Shown: positions 12,044 through 24,020, counted from the first letter of the stretch. The stretch: 64,000 nt of DNA from Quillaja saponaria (GCA_029379385.1 CM055608.1:16862350-16926349); one strand, 5' to 3'. A program made the numbers and translations. The notes: generated by a model not told the origin, from the sequence alone.

Positions 12044-14203
12044 CTATCGAGCAGCAAGCTGAGGAGACTGCTGGACTGGATTCACCAGAATTTGGGGTTC
12101 AACCACCTGTAGTAGTCCAGATGCCAACCTCCTTGTCAAGTCCTCCACTGATACCTTCACCACATCCTTCCTCATGCCAATATCAGCAGCATACCTACTG
12201 GCACAGTAGACCCCAACAGCTGTGGCCGCCATTCCATAAACATTTGTGGTAACAAAACGCAGTGGAGTTGATAAAACAGCAGCTAAAGGGCCCCCTATAA
12301 TGGAAACTGCTTGGCCACTCTGCCCAATTGTTCCTTGATCTAGCACAAGAAGCCCAGTCTTGCAATAGATAGCAAAGTCTTCACAATTGTTCTTGAAAAC
12401 ATTATAGCACCCAAAACCATTATCAAACAGATAATTTGCTCGATGGACCACGACATCATATGGGTCTGATATTGCCAGTGTGCATGTTCCACCACGTGTT
12501 TTTGCAAGAAAGATAGCAGGGTTGACAGCATATTCAAAACGGTACAAAACACCACCAGCAAGGAAGCAGTTCAGGCAAGAGGCAGCAACTCCATGCCCTT
12601 CTTGATGTGGGGTACAAGTGGAACAGGGTAATTGTGATCGGGCTGGTCCCGAGCTAACCAGGAGGAGATCCAACACTGTCCCAGTTCCCACTTCTTGGCC
12701 ACGCCTAGTAAAGTGTATGACTTTGTCATTCCCTATATAGATTCCTGATTCCCATACATAAAAATTGAGTCAGGCACACAGAAGCCAATACATGATTAAA
12801 AATTAGCATTATTTTGTTTCAAATAAAGATTAATCTTCAATGTGAAGAACCTAAACAATAAAGTAAATAATAAGATTAACTCAACAACTTATTAGTAAAA
12901 GAACCACAACAGAAAATAAAAGCGTGATCCTTAACATTACTTTTCTAAGAAATGTTGAATTATAAAATGTAAAGCCAAGGGAACAAAATGTGAATCCTTG
13001 ACCTTGCAAAACAAACAAGTCCATAATCTTAATAAACCTGAGCTTAGTATATGATCTTAGGCTAAATTTAACAAAACTGGCTATATGCTCTTGTAATATT
13101 CAGTCTAATGCTACCTATGCTATATACAGATCAGACTCTCCCTTAACCATTCGCAAGCATATCTTTCTGTATAACATGAAAGAATTTCAGACCTCAAATC
13201 GTTCCTTTTAGTCACAGTATAAAAGGAGACAGGATGGTAGAGGTCATTTTGCATGGAAAATCTGATATTGGATAATCCTTAAGTACATTGTTAGATAATA
13301 ACATCACTAACAAATTCGACCATAGATAATTTAATAGGAATAACTAATATCGTGGTTGCACCACAAAATCCATAGGAAAACCTTTGCAACCAAAGATACA
13401 ATCTCTATGTATGTGTACAACCTGTGGTCCAAGCAAGATATCTTTATCTAAGGTGGGGGCTGTCACAAACGAAATATAATATGGCAGCTGATATTACTGT
13501 GTTAGAATATGAAGTGGAAGAAGGCTCTCGTTCTAATGTTGAACTAAGTTATCATCCATGACATTAGAAGCCTTAAAGCTTTCAAGTCTTTGTTTGGAAA
13601 ATGAAAGAGAGATTATATCTTACTCAGTTACTCTCATCTTTTTAGGGAAGGGAAAAAAAAGAAAATTGTACCGCAACCAAATTACTTGGTAATTTGAAAA
13701 TTTTATTCATCCCCTTCCCAAAAAATAAGGTTAAAATTAAAATTCATGACCACTCAACTACTACCTGTTGTCCTTCTTTATTTCATTTCAGATTTTGTTT
13801 GGCATCTATCTACTAATTAAAAACCATAAACCCAGAAAAGATGCACATCAAACAAAGAGCATGCTGATGAAAAGTAATTAAAAGATAACAAGAAAAGAAT
13901 AAATAAGAAGTTCATTGATATAAATTTGTTTTAAAAAAATAACAAAGAGGTAGACATCACCATGATGGGCATAGATATACGCAGTCCTCCAAGAGTAGAT
14001 GTGATCCCCAGGCTTGAGGCTTTCTCTTTTGACTCTATGTTTCCATTTTTAGTTCATCAATAATCATTCAATTGAAACAAAAACAGAAAGAAACAAAATG
14101 AAAAATATAGTAGACCATAACTCCCAAACCATTTCAAAAAACCCAGATTTTCATTCCCACAACAAACAGAACATGTTAATTACCTGTTGGAGAGCAACCC
14201 CAT
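12044..14203 (-). CDS. LRAT / NC-domain (H-box) protein, three exons
   Basis: Coding exons on the minus strand are 14184-14203, 13961-14034 and 12044-12744, all with GT...AG introns; they join to 795 nt, 264 residues plus stop. The start MGLLSNR is split by intron 1, and the first exon is only 20 nt. The product matches the plant family usually annotated as NC domain-containing or LRAT-like, related to the NlpC/P60 fold. Residues expected for the catalytic set are visible: His30 (in AHHG), His42 (in VIHFT), 12 residues apart as in LRAT, and Cys152 (in NNCEDFA). Several cysteines lie near residues 72-91. Small-residue hydrophobic stretches around residues 168-215 could associate with membrane. 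By family analogy it may be a thiol acyltransferase or hydrolase, but the substrate in plants is not established. The length is normal for the family and the frame is intact. It is head-to-head with DGD1. Confidence 0.9.
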
Positions 14204-14429
14204 CTCTGTTTCTTTTTCCCTTTTCGCGTTTGGGCGAATGGAATTTGATTCCTGTAATAAAACGATAGAGAAACAGATCGAATTATGAAATGTCGGTTGA
14301 ATCCTTTTATAAAACCCTTCCTCGCTAAGCAAAAAGACAATGACAGGGGATTTGATTACGATTCATACGTGGCAGGCTGGCAGTTCCCTCCTCCGACAGA
14401 CACTTCAGGGGCTACTCAGTTTGATATTT

Positions 14430-14530
14430 TCTGGGCCCAGCCTTACAAGGATTTTTTCATTTTTCACTCAGAATCTGAAAGTGGGCTTTGTGGGCTTACA
14501 AGATTGGATTCAAAATCTGAATGGGCTTTA
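14430..14530 (-). promoter_or_regulatory. Cluster of site II (TGGGCY) elements upstream of the LRAT-like gene
   Basis: Four TGGGCC/TGGGCT hexamers lie at 14432, 14482, 14491 and 14522, about 230-320 bp upstream of the LRAT-like start codon. Site II motifs are bound by TCP factors and are typical of promoters of housekeeping and organelle-related plant genes. The first is inside the palindrome CTGGGCCCAG. Position suggests they act on the minus-strand gene, but the intergenic region is shared with DGD1. Confidence 0.55.
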
Positions 14531-15407
14531 AGTCTGTAAAATATGGGAAGATCCCTTATTGGGCGACTCTACTTTTCCTTCGCCACATTGCATGTGGTTT
14601 AATTTGAAAATTCTGACTAAATCTCGACTTCATTCATTCGGGATGATAGAAGAATTATTTCCCGTAACTTAAAAGAGTCTTCAATAAAAACAAAAAAAAT
14701 TAGAGGAATACAGCAAAAAGAAGAAAATGAAGTCGAACCAATGAACCAAAAGAGGACATGCACGGTGCAGAACACAAGGGACAAATAATGGTGGGTTCAC
14801 ATTTGTAGAAGCCCGCGGAATGAAAGAGAAGCAGCACACTACTCATCCGCAGTACGTAACTTCCTTATTGCAAACTCACACTGATGGGTCCCGCACATAT
14901 CTTTCATTGCCTTTTAAAATTGATTGATTAATTAATTTTCCCTAATGTTTGGAAATTTTAAAACACGAAAAATTTTGTACTCCAAAAAGTTGAACGCAAA
15001 ACTTTAAAAAATAAAATAAAATTATTTGAATAAAATAATATTAAACTAAATTACAACTTTTGTTTATCTTGACATATAAATAATATTTATTTATTATACA
15101 TTTATATGTATATATTACAAAATTTATTAAATGAGTATTTTATGAATTTATAAGCTAAATTTAAAAAAAATTAAATTTATTTATTTTATTAAATGATCTT
15201 AAAATAAAATTTAAGATTAATTTATATAATTAACTGAATTTGACCTGAATTATTAACTTGAATCAAAGCTAAATGGAGGGTGATCAATTTCGCTATCTCA
15301 TAATTGATCAAATTATACTTTGAAGTTTCAACAACGTATTGAAACAAAAAAAACATAAAAACAAGCACCTATCTTCTTCTATAGCCCACGACCCAACCCA
15401 TATCCTC

Positions 15408-15413
15408 CACGTG
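15408..15413. promoter_or_regulatory. G-box (CACGTG), distal, DGD1 upstream region
   Basis: A perfect CACGTG hexamer within CCACGTGG, about 440 bp upstream of the DGD1 start codon. bZIP and bHLH factors recognise this core; function here is inferred from sequence only. Confidence 0.5.
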
Positions 15414-15485
15414 GACATCACATCAAGCACAGTCCCATAGGTAATCTGGCTCCCAGCACAATTGCATGATTGCACAGACACCACA

Positions 15486-15503
15486 GAATATCCCAGCATA
15501 TTC
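15486..15503. promoter_or_regulatory. Two adjacent P1BS (PHR1-binding) sites upstream of DGD1
   Basis: GAATATCC (15486-15493) and GCATATTC (15496-15503) both match the P1BS consensus GNATATNC and are separated by only two bases, about 350-365 bp upstream of the DGD1 ATG. P1BS is the binding site of PHR1-type MYB factors that drive phosphate-starvation genes. Galactolipid synthesis, including DGD1, is known to rise when phosphate is low. I see no further GNATATNC match between the two divergent genes. Confidence 0.65.
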
Positions 15504-15581
15504 ATCCTGCCTCCAGAACATCCAATCCCCTGCCGGGAACACTAAACTATCAGTATCTTATCAAGCCCGTGAATTTCTTCC

Positions 15582-15653
15582 ACGTCATCACCCGCCAATC
15601 TCGTCACCCACCATCAAGCCATTCATTCATCCTACGTGGAGGTACACGTGTAC
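15582..15653. promoter_or_regulatory. ACGT-core cluster in the proximal DGD1 promoter
   Basis: ACGTCA at 15582, ACGTGG at 15634 and CACGTG at 15645-15650 fall within about 70 bp. The last sits in a perfect 12-bp palindrome (GTACACGTGTAC, 15642-15653). These are typical bZIP/bHLH contact cores for light or ABA response. They lie 200-270 bp upstream of the start codon. Confidence 0.5.
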
Positions 15654-15801
15654 AGATCAATTAATTCTAGAAAAATTGAGAAAACCCGAAAATCTTAAGC
15701 CGTTAAAATCCTTCTTCGTCTTTTTGATTGAGTTGTTTTCCTCAGCTTCTTCCTTTGCATTTCGCATACTCTGAGAAACAACTCCACCATTTGAGTCATC
15801 G

Positions 15802-15810
15802 AAACCCTAA
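15802..15810 (+). promoter_or_regulatory. Telo-box (AAACCCTAA) in the DGD1 5' leader
   Basis: AAACCCTAA lies about 42-50 bp upstream of the ATG, in what is probably the 5' UTR. Telo-boxes are frequent near transcription starts of plant housekeeping genes. Confidence 0.4.
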
Positions 15811-15851
15811 TTTTTCATAGTCAAGGTTTAATCCTTAGTTTAGGTTTCGAC

Positions 15852-18800
15852 ATGCAGACCGCAAGTCAAGCTTCGACGTCTTCAAACGCGTTTTCGTTCA
15901 TCTCCAAAGGTTGGAGGGAGGTTAAAGACTCAGCGGATGCGGATCTGCAATTGATGCGTGACCGAGCTAATTCGTTCAAGAATCTCGCCACTTCGTTCGA
16001 CCGTGAGCTCGAGAACCTCTTCAATTCAGCTCCCTCGTTTACTGTTCCGGCAATTCGGTCACAGTCACCGGCGGAGATTGATTTTGTGAAGAAGTTGCAG
16101 CCAAAGCTGTCGGAAATTCGACGAGCGTACTCCACACCCGATTTCAGTAAGAAGGTTTTGGAGAAGTGGGGGCCGAGGTCGAGAATTCGGATCAATTTAT
16201 CGGCGATAAAGAATGCAATTGTGTCAGAGGTAGATGATAGAGATGGGTATGTGGATTTTGAAAGGTTTCGGAGAGGTAGAAGGTTGAATTTTAGGGAGTT
16301 CTGGGGTGAGTGGAAAGGAGAGCTTGAAGGGGACGGAGAAGGGCAGTTTACTAAGAATTGGGAGCCAATTCAGGTGTTGAAGATGAGGTTAAAAGAAATT
16401 GAGAAACGTAGTTCATCCAATGAGATTTTTGCTGGTTTTAAGAATAGCGAATTTGTAGAGAAAGTAAAGTCAAGCTTGGTATGTCCTCTCTCTTGCTTTC
16501 TCAATCTTTATCTCTCGACCCCTCTTTGCAGAATCAGTTTAAATTTTGTGTTTGGCTTAAAAATGAACAAGTGGTTTTCCAACTTAGTTTGTTGCCATAA
16601 TAATATCTTAGCTACTTTGTTTTCTCTTGAGTCTCGTTTACAGGTCATATTAGTTATTACTTAGTAGTTTGATATTGTTAAGTGACGCTGGGCTTGTGAG
16701 TGCCATCCTCCTTATAGAGCAAGTGATTAGTGGAAAAACAAACACAACAAAATTAATATATATTAAATTGTAAATTCTCTTTTAGCTCAGCTCTCTGCTA
16801 AGCATTTACCGGGGAAGAGGAAAATTTAATCGTAGTCTGATGTCCTGTTACAACATCAGGAGGTGTCAAAGCTTGTATCTCAAAAAGCTTATGCTCTTTA
16901 TATTTGCTCCAAATATGTTTGAAAATTTATAAACTACAAACTGTTTCAGGACTTTTTCAGATTTTTCACATGTACCATGATATGGTGGATAAAACTTGTG
17001 ATTTCTACATGTTGAGAACTTGGAATGTCATTTTATATGTTTTCTTTGTAGGTTCTGACTTCCGAATCTAAGTAACTTATTTACTAGTTGTAACTAAAAA
17101 GGTGTCAAATGTTTACAGCCATGTCCCTTCCTCTTCTGCATGTTTTATGGTTGCTTGCACTAGCTGGTGACAAAAAATTAAACCTTTCTGTAGAAAATTA
17201 TTCAAAAGCCTTTGTCGGATGGGAGAACTATCACCCCAAATTATAACTTGAAAAAGTGATTCATGAGCCTTTAGCTGAAATGTCCAAACAAAATGCATAG
17301 CTGTAATTGGCTCAAACAATTGGAAGCATCCGTCCTCTATAAAGGAATCTTATTGCTTACTTTAAAGCATCTGCTTACATTCTTCAATAGTTTGTCCAGA
17401 AGATTTATTAATTGTAGGAAGAGTGCTACAAAATCATGAAGCATCCTACATTGCTTGCCAAGACTGGAGGATGTGAACCTTTTAGTTGACCTATGTTCAG
17501 TCTTATAATAATAAACAGTCCTATGTTAATATATTTTGACTTCTGTGACATGTTCATGAATATGTGAGGTTGACCCTGTAAAATCTCACTAAAATGTAAG
17601 AATGCATCAAGTGAGGTATTTTGACTAGAACTTATCAGTATGTGCCTGTAGGCCAAATTTTTTAATTGCTTTTCCAAAAAAAATAAAATAAAGAAAATCC
17701 ATATATGGCTGTTTAGGTGTATCTGTAGCCTTAATTAAGTGTCTTTGTTCTAAAGATTATAACCAGGTATCAACCTACAATTAGTATTAATAAATTGATA
17801 ACAGTACTCGAGGGAACTTGGGCCGGGTCCTTGCCATGCTTCGTTCTTTTAGACTTCCCCTCGTTTTAATTAGGAATTAGGATGGTGTCTAAATTAAATG
17901 TAGGTTTAATAGTTAAAAATGGTATACACCATGATGACATGTTATACGCGTTCAATTTTAATTTGTTTTGGATCTTGATGACCTTTTAAAGCATTGTGTT
18001 TTTTACTTTTTTATTTGGTGATTATTGACTTGGTGTCAGGCAAGGCATGTCGCTAACTATGAAATAGTGTTTAACATGGTTGGATGTCTTATTGTTACGC
18101 ATAGATTTGTTTAAGAGGATATCACCGTATGATTATGTTTTTCTAAATTTAATCATACAAAATTTCATCTTTGGTAAGATACTTACATGTGTATGTGTAG
18201 ATATCATATTTTAACTAATTTTTTGATGTTGCAGAAATCAATTTACAAGGAGCCTGAGGAGTCGAAGGTTGGTGTCTAATTTATAGAATTTCTCTTGGCT
18301 TGATGCATTCTTCTAGATAAGGCCTTTCTTGTCAAATGTTAAAATAATGTTTCAAATTCTGGAGCATTGGAAAACTATTTTTAGTCATTTTTAACTTTTT
18401 ATGTAATGTGAAGTATGGCATTCATATTATTAAAATTCTGTACTAATATCTTTTTAGTATGTATTCGTTCATGTAGGTTTTAGCATTTACATACATATAA
18501 ATAGTTGTTGGGAGGTGATGATTAGATTGTATGTAATCTTTGCTAAATATTGAAGTCCAAAAGACTCGGGCCATGTGAAATGCTGATTTCATGTAGTTGC
18601 TTTATGACATGTATCTCATTTAGTGTTTTTTGTTAACTTTCATGTGGAAAATGCCTGTATGTTTCAGACACTGAGGCCTTGCTTTATGTGTTATTCTTAA
18701 TATTGTTGCTTTGACATCTGGTATAGGGAGTGCCGCCACTGGATGTGCCTGAACTTCTGGCCTATTTTGTTAGGCAATCTGGGCCATTTTTGGATCAACT

Positions 18801-21800
18801 CGGCATCAAAAGAGGTAAGCACTTCCTCGAATTTTGTTCACCTCTACCTAGACATTTTGCCTGTCATACTCTGTTGTTTTATTAATCTAATTAAAACTTC
18901 TTATTTTTATTTACAACATTTCTTCAATTATGTTTTCAAATTGCATTTTCTTTACTTTATGTTTGTTTTGATTGGTATCCTGGACTGCTAGCTTTTCTTG
19001 TTTTTCCCTTGAAAAGAAAAATCACAAAGTTCACGTGATCCAGCAATAGTATTTTCATTTTTGGAGTCTACTTTGGATGTAGAGATTATATGTTCATGGC
19101 ACTGGCAAATTAGTTGCAGTGACCAAATGAATTCTTACGTCCTCCAATATATTATCACTGCAGTAACTGGGGTCATACATTCTTTATATGTTTTCAGTCT
19201 TCTATGCTATGTTAATTGTTGATGTGGATTGCTGGTTTCTATGCTTGCAAGCTAGAAGACATGGCTTCTGATATAGTTGCTAACTACATCAATCCATTTA
19301 TATTGGACAATGTGGTATATACTATAGTCACCCATTCGGTGCAACAATGTATCAAGGATATGCACATTGTTGTTTATGGTAAGTAGATGGGATTGGGAAT
19401 ATTTTGTAAGAAAGTGATTCCCAATCATATGAGTTATGTTTCTCTTTCAGCTTTCCCCCTGAGTTTCTTAAATGAAGGCTTAGGCTTCAGTTTCCAACTG
19501 AAATGATCTTGGCGTGACAAAGACAAGATTTGGAATATGCTTATATGTTTACTGGATCATTTTTAGTTACAGTCACATTTGGTAATGGCTTAACTTTTAG
19601 ATACACGGGTTATGTGGTCTAGTCAGCACACGGGGTAAACACTTGGAACTTCTATTTTGAATAGATGGCCTTATTGGGTTTATTGAAGTCTGAGGTGGGT
19701 TTCTAGTTTTTCTTTAGCCAACATGGACCAAAAAGTAACTTGATTTCTTTGGTTTGGCTTCACCAGTTGTTTACAAATTTCATGTGTCAAATCCATGTCT
19801 TGGGTTTCTAGATTGAGGAAACTTGTTAGTTTCATAACAGCCAATTTTGCATGAATTGTTTTCTTAAATTTTGATATTTTTTCCAAATGCAATTGCAGAA
19901 ATATGTGACAAGATAGTGGAAAGTTTGTGCAGAAAACGCAAGAACCAACTTCTGTTGCATTCCCTTTCTGGAGGGAGAATCATCTGTTCTTGGAGATGAG
20001 AACATAAACGATGAATTGGATTTGCGGATTGCCAGTGTTCTCCAAAGTACAGGGCACTCTTATGATGGTGGATTCTGGACAGATCACGCAAAGCACGATC
20101 CATCAGGTCAAAAGAGGCATGTTGCAATAGTAACAACAGCTAGTCTTCCTTGGATGACAGGGACAGCTGTAAATCCACTGTTTAGAGCTGCATATCTAGC
20201 ACAGTCTGCAAAACAAAATGTCACTCTACTAGTTCCATGGCTTTGTAAATCAGATCAAGAACTTGTTTATCCAAACAGTCTCACATTCAGCTCACCAGAA
20301 GAGCAGGAAATTTATATACGTAATTGGCTCGAGGAGAGGATTGGTTTTAAGTCAGAGTTCAAAATTTCCTTTTATCCTGGAAAGGTAAGTTATCTGATGA
20401 AGTTGATTATATGTGGTCATCTTTATCACATCTCAACATGCTCTTTGTTCTTGTTGTGCATAGTTTTCAAAAGAAAGGCGAAGTATAATACCTGCTGGAG
20501 ATACTTCTCGCTTTATACCGTCTAAGGATGCTGACGTTGCTATCTTGGAAGAACCAGAACATCTAAACTGGTACCATCATGGTAAGCGATGGACAGACAA
20601 GTTTAACCATGTTGTTGGTATTGTCCACACAAATTACCTAGAATATATCAAGCGGGAAAAGAACGGAGCCCTCCAAGCATTCCTTGTGAAACACATAAAC
20701 AATTGGGTTACAAGAGCATACTGCCACAAGGTACTAGCCTAATTCGTTGGATAGTTAGGTGCAACTATAAATGTTTGTTTGTTGAATGCTACTGTTTAAT
20801 GCTTTTGTTTAGCCTAGCATGTGGCTGATTACTAATTAGTGATAATCTGAATGGTGTTTCTTGATTAAATTACAAGGAAAATATTCTATAATATTTATAT
20901 AAATGGAAATGTCATTTTTCTAAAGAAACATATTGACTTTTTTGTGATCATTATCCAGGTTCTTCGTCTTTCAGCTGCCACCCAAGATCTACCGAAGTCT
21001 GTCATTTGCAATGTACATGGTGTGAATCCTAAGTTTTTAAAAGTAGGTGAAAAAATTGCGACTGATAGGGAGCTTGAGCAGAAAGCCTTCACAAAAGGAG
21101 CATATTTCTTGGGCAAGATGGTGTGGGCGAAAGGATATAAGGAATTGATAGATTTGTTATCAAAGCATAAGAATGAACTTGATGGCTTCAAGTTGGATAT
21201 TTTTGGTAGTGGAGAAGATGCTCATGAAGTTCAGAGTGCGGCTAGAAGGTTGGATTTGAATCTCAACTTTCAGAAAGGGAGAGACCATGCAGATGATTCT
21301 CTTCATGGGTAAGGATCCTAAAAAATGCGTTAGACTAAGTGTGCATTACTTATGTGAGAATGAGATCACCAGAAAGAGTTTCCCACTAAAACGCACACCA
21401 TTAATGCACTAGTTTTTAATTAAACATCATTTATTGAAACTTACTATTTCCACTAGTTCTATTAAACATCATTTATTGAAAGTTACTATTTCCTCCTTCT
21501 GAAGGTACAAAGTCTTTATAAATCCTAGTGTTAGTGATGTGCTCTGCACAGCTACAGCTGAGGCGCTTGCCATGGGAAAATTTGTAATATGTGCAGATCA
21601 CCCATCAAACGTGTTCTTCAGGTCATTTCCCAATTGTTTGATCCTACAAGACATCTGAGGACTTTGTGGCGAAAGTCAAAGAAGCTTTAGAAAATGAGCC
21701 GTATCCTCTTACACCTGAGCAAAGATATAACCTTTCATGGGAGGCTGCTACAAAGAGGTTCATGGAATTTTCTGAGCTTGATAGAGTGTTGGACAACGAA

Positions 21801-22031
21801 AAAGGTGGTGCAAAATCAAGTGGAAAGCTGATAAGAAAATCAGTATCAACGCGTAGTCTGACAGGACTGGTTGATGGAGGGTTGGCATTTGCTCACTACT
21901 GCCTCACTGGGAGTGAATTTCTTAGACTTTGTACTGGAGCAATACCTGGGACACGGGACTATAATAAGCAGCACTGTGAAGATCTCAATCTCTTGCCCCC
22001 ACATGTGGAAAATCCTATTTATGGCTGGTGA
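15852..22031 (+). CDS. DGD1: Digalactosyldiacylglycerol synthase 1 (DGD1), seven exons, with two frameshifts
   Basis: Exons: 15852-16478, 18235-18267, 18727-18814, 19899-20384, 20464-20730, 20959-21308 and 21505-22031, all with GT...AG introns. DGD1 transfers galactose from UDP-galactose to MGDG to make DGDG at the chloroplast outer envelope. Exons 1-4 give the DGD1-type N-terminal extension ([37 protein letters not shown]). From about residue 290 the GT-B (GT4) domain follows: [28 protein letters not shown], and [11 protein letters not shown] near the sugar-nucleotide site. The C-terminus is VENPIYGW. The expected length without the breaks is about 791 residues, close to the roughly 808 of the Arabidopsis enzyme. 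Two one-base insertions break it. One is in the GGG at 19973-19975, after about residue 274, and reaches a TGA at 19997-19999. The other is at about 21642, near residue 662. Everything else is intact and strongly conserved, so these may be assembly errors rather than true damage. Confidence 0.93.
19973..19975 (+). other. DGD1: Frameshift 1 in DGD1 exon 4
   Basis: Upstream codons read [12 protein letters not shown]. The conserved continuation ([19 protein letters not shown]) is in the +1 frame, so one base too many is present in this G run. Exon 3 plus exon 4 total 574 nt, one more than a multiple of three, while both splice junctions are well formed. Read literally, the protein ends at residue 282. 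Confidence 0.85.
21640..21644 (+). other. DGD1: Frameshift 2 in DGD1 exon 7
   Basis: The frame reads FFRSFPNCL and then, after one extra base near 21642, the conserved [12 protein letters not shown] continues in the next frame. Exon 6 plus exon 7 total 877 nt, again one more than a multiple of three. The break lies between the nucleotide-sugar loop and the C-terminal helices. Confidence 0.85.
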
Positions 22032-22565
22032 GTAGATTGACTACTTCGTAGTCAAGAGTATCTTCTGTGTATAGTGCTGACGTGTTGTAGTTAGGAGTCA
22101 CTAAAGCTTTCAGTGTTGGTTTTCTTAGTGATGTATTCAACGTTGAAATACATATCTAGATAGCCATATATAGTTTTGATCATTAGTTTTTTCACTTTTT
22201 CATTATCTGGAAAAGAAGTATGTCAAAGTTCTAGTCTATCATGGAAACAAATTATAAATTGTAGTATGCTGGTATTACATATTCAAATTTAGAGGTAAAT
22301 TTCAAATCAATCAAGAAAAAAAACATCCATCAGATGGCTGTCCCGACCTTGGCCTCTTGTCTCAGATCTGTTGACCTCTTGTATTTCTTAACCTTGGAGA
22401 AAAAGTAGAATTTCTGTTGCTGTGTTGATCAAATTCACTAAGTGGGGGTTCCTAGAAGGTGAGTTTCTTTGAACAGTTATTAGGAGTATCTGAGTTTTGA
22501 TTGTTAAACAGTGGCATGTCATAAAATGTTCGTGTTCAGATGTTCCACGGTTGAGAAAGGGCATT
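22032..22565 (+). other. DGD1 3' flank / probable 3' UTR
   Basis: Non-coding sequence between the DGD1 stop and the LINE target duplication. No second gene was seen. The 3' UTR presumably ends within this stretch. A further AATAAA lies at about 52746-52752, just beyond the far side of the LINE complex, and before the insertion it would have been about 15 bp downstream of 22580. Confidence 0.5.
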
Positions 22566-22580
22566 AACCATGAAGACTTT
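22566..22580. repeat. Left target-site duplication of the LINE
   Basis: AACCATGAAGACTTT here matches AACTATGAAGACTTT at 52728-52742 with one mismatch. The copies bracket the whole LINE-derived complex. A T-rich tract at 22578-22591, read on the minus strand, is the LINE A-rich tail. Confidence 0.85.
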
Positions 22581-22689
22581 TTTTATTTTTTGGGTTACAA
22601 ACGGGGCCAAAGCCCAAAAACAAGAAAAAACTACAAAGCAACTTTACGAGGTCTCATGACCCCCAATAAGATCCTGGAATAAAAGGGAA

Positions 22690-23434
22690 CCCAAACCATC
22701 AGGAGGCTTGGTCCACTGATGAAGACCCAAACTCAGGGAAACAGCAAAATTAGCAAGCCAATCTGTCACATAGTTTCCTTCTTTGAAAGTAATGTTCAAT
22801 TCGAACATTCCACTCCCTCTTCAGCAAGCAATGACACTCACAGAAGTGAGGGTGGCAGGGACCAATAGTTGTAGAGACCAAATCAATAGCAGTACGAGAG
22901 TTTGACTCCAACTGAATCTGCTCAAAACCTACTCTCCAAGCTAGAGATAAACCATAAGACCAAACAACTCAGCCTCCACATTGCTCCCAGCTCCTAAATT
23001 AGCAGAGAAACCTGAGATCCAATTGCCCCTATCATCTTGAATCACTCCTCCACAACTAGCCAATCTTCCATACTTTTAGAAGCTCCATTAACATTTAATT
23101 TAATCCATCCTGGACTTGGGAATTACCAACAAACCAGAACACTGCAAGTAGGAACAACAGTAGTCTGCTTACTAGACAAAGACAGCCAAATGGATTCTAG
23201 TTCAGATATAAGCCTCCCAATAGGATTGACAGAGATTTTAAAATCTTGGACAAACAAAACTTTATTTCTCTACGTCCAAAGCTTCCAACAAATGAAAGCA
23301 AAAACAAAAGGCCAAGGAATTTGTAAGACAACCCAAGATTGAGGGCACCTCTAGTTAGAGGAAAGCCAATCCCTGAAACTAAAAGTGAAAAAATCAGAAT
23401 GAGGGCCTGGGGAATAAGATTCAACCACACAGCA
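22690..23434 (-). pseudogene. LINE RNase H domain remnant
   Basis: Minus-strand fragments read as the end of a plant LINE RNase H. They include ESNSRTAIDLV, KREWNVRIEH and, in a shifted frame, NYVTDWLANFA, the usual 'NxxADxLA' tail with D kept. The frame changes at least once, so it is not functional. It lies between the LINE tail and the hAT MITE. Confidence 0.75.
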
Positions 23435-23442
23435 TGAGACAG
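23435..23442. repeat. Left 8-bp target duplication of the hAT MITE
   Basis: TGAGACAG, repeated exactly at 24021-24028. Eight base pairs is the hallmark of hAT transposons. Confidence 0.9.
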
Positions 23443-24020
23443 TAGGGGTGTGCACGGGTCGGTTCGGTCCGGATAGTGATAAATTTTTCAACCGAACCGA
23501 AATCGTTGGGTAGTAAAATTTATGAACCGAACCGAACAGAAAATAGGTATTACCCCAAATTATCTGAACCGAAAAAATATGACTAGTTCGGTTCGGGTAT
23601 TCGGTTACCTGAAATTTATCAATATTTCACTAAAATTAATTTAAAAATATAAATTTAAAAATTATATTTTTTTGTTTTTGAATCTCATACTTTTAAAATT
23701 CATTAGTTATTATAAAAGAAAAATACAAAAAACATAATATATTAACATATTCAACACAAATAAAAATAAAAAATTATAAATTAATACAACAATATATTAA
23801 AAATAACAAAAAAATAAAAAAAATTATATATTTTGATTTTCGGGTAACCACGGGTACCCATGTGCACTCTATCTCACTACCCGTAACTGAACCGAAAATA
23901 ACGGGTATTAAATTTAACTACCCGAACCGAACCGAATAAGAAAAATACTCGAATTTAACAGAACCGAAGCACCGGTTCTGTTCGGGTTTTCGATTATACC
24001 GGGTTCCTTGCACAGCCCTA
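23443..24020. mobile_element. hAT-type MITE (non-autonomous), 578 bp
   Basis: The termini TAGGGGTGTGCACGG and, from the other end, TAGGGCTGTGCAAGG match at 13 of 15 positions. An exact 8-bp duplication (TGAGACAG) flanks them. The subterminal parts are dense in GGTTCGG / CCGAACC repeats in both orientations, while the middle is AT-rich and non-coding. Subterminal repeats of this kind are usual transposase-contact sites in hAT elements. It interrupts the LINE between RNase H and zf-RVT; removing it with one TGAGACAG copy restores LINE continuity. Confidence 0.92.

Noticed and set aside
12001..12561. Open frames on the other strand or frame of the LRAT-like exon
   Set aside because: They lie within the confirmed exon 3 or its 3' edge and are shadows of it.
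14285..14539. 84-codon plus-strand frame in the shared promoter
   Set aside because: It covers the site II cluster, starts and ends without splice or family support, and is best explained as promoter DNA.
17113..17677. Minus-strand frames in DGD1 intron 1
   Set aside because: Intronic, no family similarity; intron 1 is simply long (about 1.75 kb).
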